A stretch of 31,889 nt of DNA, from the NCBI GenBank assembly GCA_937926105.1, contig CALANS010000122.1, positions 1 through 31,889 of the forward strand, read 5' to 3'. The first letter of the stretch is position 1. Each line of letters starts with the position of its first letter. The stretch comes from an uncultured Actinomycetes bacterium (lineage in GTDB: Bacteria; Actinomycetota; Actinomycetes; Mycobacteriales; Nakamurellaceae). The position numbers were made by a program, and so were the translations under genes. Under the pieces are notes generated by a model. It did not search any database and was not told where the DNA came from. It was given only the letters and a program-made list of their open reading frames with translations. Below, in pieces: positions 31,095 through 31,889 of this stretch.

Positions 31095-31444
31095 GCCGCG
31101 ACGATCGTCAGCGGCTCGACGACATTATCGACGCCTGCGACGTGATTGCAGGGCACCTGGGTCGTGGGGATTTGAGCGACGGGCTCGTCTTCGATGCCGT
31201 GCGGATGCGCCTGGTCGAGATCGGCGAGGCGGTGAAGTCCATCGACGCCGACCTGCTTGCGTCGGAACCCGACATCCCGTGGAGTGAGGTGGCGAGGATG
31301 CGTGATTTGCTGACACACCGCTACTTCGACACCCTGCACTCGATCGTGGAGCACACCGCGAAATACGATCTTGTCGAGTTGCGCGCCGCGGTGATCCGCA
31401 TGACGGCGCGGCTATCAGATGGAGCGCAGCCAGGTGATGCCTGA
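31091..31444 (+). CDS. hepT: HepT-type HEPN ribonuclease toxin (DUF86)
   Basis: A 117-residue all-helical HEPN toxin. The catalytic R-x4-H-x-Y motif is at R71, H76 and Y78 (RDLLTHRY); the tyrosine is the residue AMPylated by the partner nucleotidyltransferase in characterised HepT-MntA pairs. The helices LVFDAVRMRLVEIGEAVKSI and SIVEHTAKYDLVELRAAV are typical of DUF86. It begins with GTG inside the antitoxin stop, so translation is coupled. It would cleave cellular RNA (tRNA in studied cases) when unmodified. Confidence 0.92.
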   Translation: MSRDDRQRLDDIIDACDVIAGHLGRGDLSDGLVFDAVRMRLVEIGEAVKSIDADLLASEPDIPWSEVARMRDLLTHRYFDTLHSIVEHTAKYDLVELRAAVIRMTARLSDGAQPGDA

Positions 31445-31719
31445 CATCGCTGATCGGCCGTTCGGTGGCGCGCGGGCCGTGCCCACATCCTGTCCACACG
31501 CCGTGAGGTTGGTGCTGGTCAGCGTCGCAGCGCTCAGGTTCCGGGGTGGTGATGGTCTCGATGCCGGCTTCGCCCGGCGCATTGTCGGCGCCGTCGAAGA
31601 GGTCAGGCGGGGCAACGCCCATGGCATCGCTGCGCGCATGGCGCTGAGTCCGCCGGGGGAATGAGTGACGGTGGTTCCGATTGCAAGCTGGCGCCCGGCC
31701 GGCGTGCGACCATGCACCT
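31445..31719. other. spacer with a divergent GCCCAC-like motif
   Basis: No clear gene. CGTGCCCACATCCTGTCCACAC near 31478-31499 resembles the paired GCCCAC arm motifs of the left element but has one changed word (GTCCAC) and no tRNA 3' end beside it. Confidence 0.35.
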
Positions 31720-31889
31720 ATGCAGTCGAACGATCCGGGAGCGGGGACTCAATTGCGTCGCGAGTTGGAGCGCCTGCGATCTGAGAATGCGAGGTTGCGC
31801 CGGCTATTGGATCTGCGCGGCGAGGATATTCGTCCGGACTCGGAGCAGCTATCTGCGCCGGTTGCTCCGCCGGGATTGGTCACCGCCGC
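31720..31889 (+). CDS. N-terminus of a coiled-coil protein, cut by the window edge
   Basis: An open frame from ATG 31720 to the end gives 56 residues: TQLRRELERLRSENARLRRLLDL is a leucine-rich coiled coil, followed by a proline/alanine-rich linker (LSAPVAPPGLVTAA). From memory, large TOTE-type helicase-nuclease proteins in actinobacteria open with such an ENARLRRLL helix and linker, but nothing diagnostic is inside the window. An in-frame start is not available further upstream with a better ribosome site. Confidence 0.4.
   Translation, partial: MQSNDPGAGTQLRRELERLRSENARLRRLLDLRGEDIRPDSEQLSAPVAPPGLVTA

Noticed and set aside
1..31889. CRISPR array
   Set aside because: No regularly spaced repeats with unique spacers and no cas-like genes were found on reading through the window.

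Overview
The window is high-GC actinobacterial DNA. Mycolic-acid genera such as Gordonia, Rhodococcus or Nocardia are my best guess, from GC-rich third codon positions, a MobF/TraA relaxase, an IclR-controlled catabolic operon and many apparently leaderless promoters. No rRNA or species marker is present, so the genus is inference.

Region 1 (about 7-15283) is an integrated mobilizable element in the 3' end of a tRNA-Ala(CGC) gene whose 5' part lies off the left edge. The direct repeats 7-53 and 15237-15283 (44 of 47 identical) are the attachment sites. Next to the left site are a tyrosine integrase and an excisionase-like protein, then a MobF relaxase-helicase. No TraB/FtsK-type transfer protein is visible, so the element probably moves with help from another. 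The cargo looks like a defence or addiction island: a DUF3644/HEPN-like protein, a DUF488 protein convergent with a zinc-motif protein, a coiled-coil protein, a ParDE pair, two truncated genes joined out of frame, a PIN-domain protein with hydrophobic segments, a zinc-ribbon fragment of the kind I recall in front of TIR domains, and a compact operon of ribbon-helix-helix protein, inositol-monophosphatase-fold protein and two-helix membrane protein. That last operon is my main candidate for an undescribed system.

Region 2 (15284-15878) is the displaced host junction: a strong hairpin that probably ended the original tRNA-Ala transcript, then the stranded end of a second, related element.

Region 3 (15879-27732) looks like host chromosome: a ten-gene minus-strand operon for import and oxidation of an unknown compound, with an IclR regulator divergent from it. 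An OpuC-type ABC importer (four genes) is followed by a GarR/3-hydroxyisobutyrate-type dehydrogenase, an aldehyde dehydrogenase, an SDR, an FAD oxidase, an FGGY kinase and a formaldehyde-activating-enzyme homologue. The SDR, FAD oxidase and kinase resemble the uncharacterised E. coli YgcW, YgcU and YgcE. A 16-nt palindrome, probably the IclR operator, overlaps the -35 box of the operon promoter.

Region 4 (27733-31889) is accessory again: a frameshifted IS5-family element, a tRNA-like sequence next to a strong terminator, a winged-helix-like hypothetical gene, a decayed duplicate of a toxin-antitoxin promoter and gene start, an XRE-fused MntA with HepT, and the start of a coiled-coil protein cut by the window edge.
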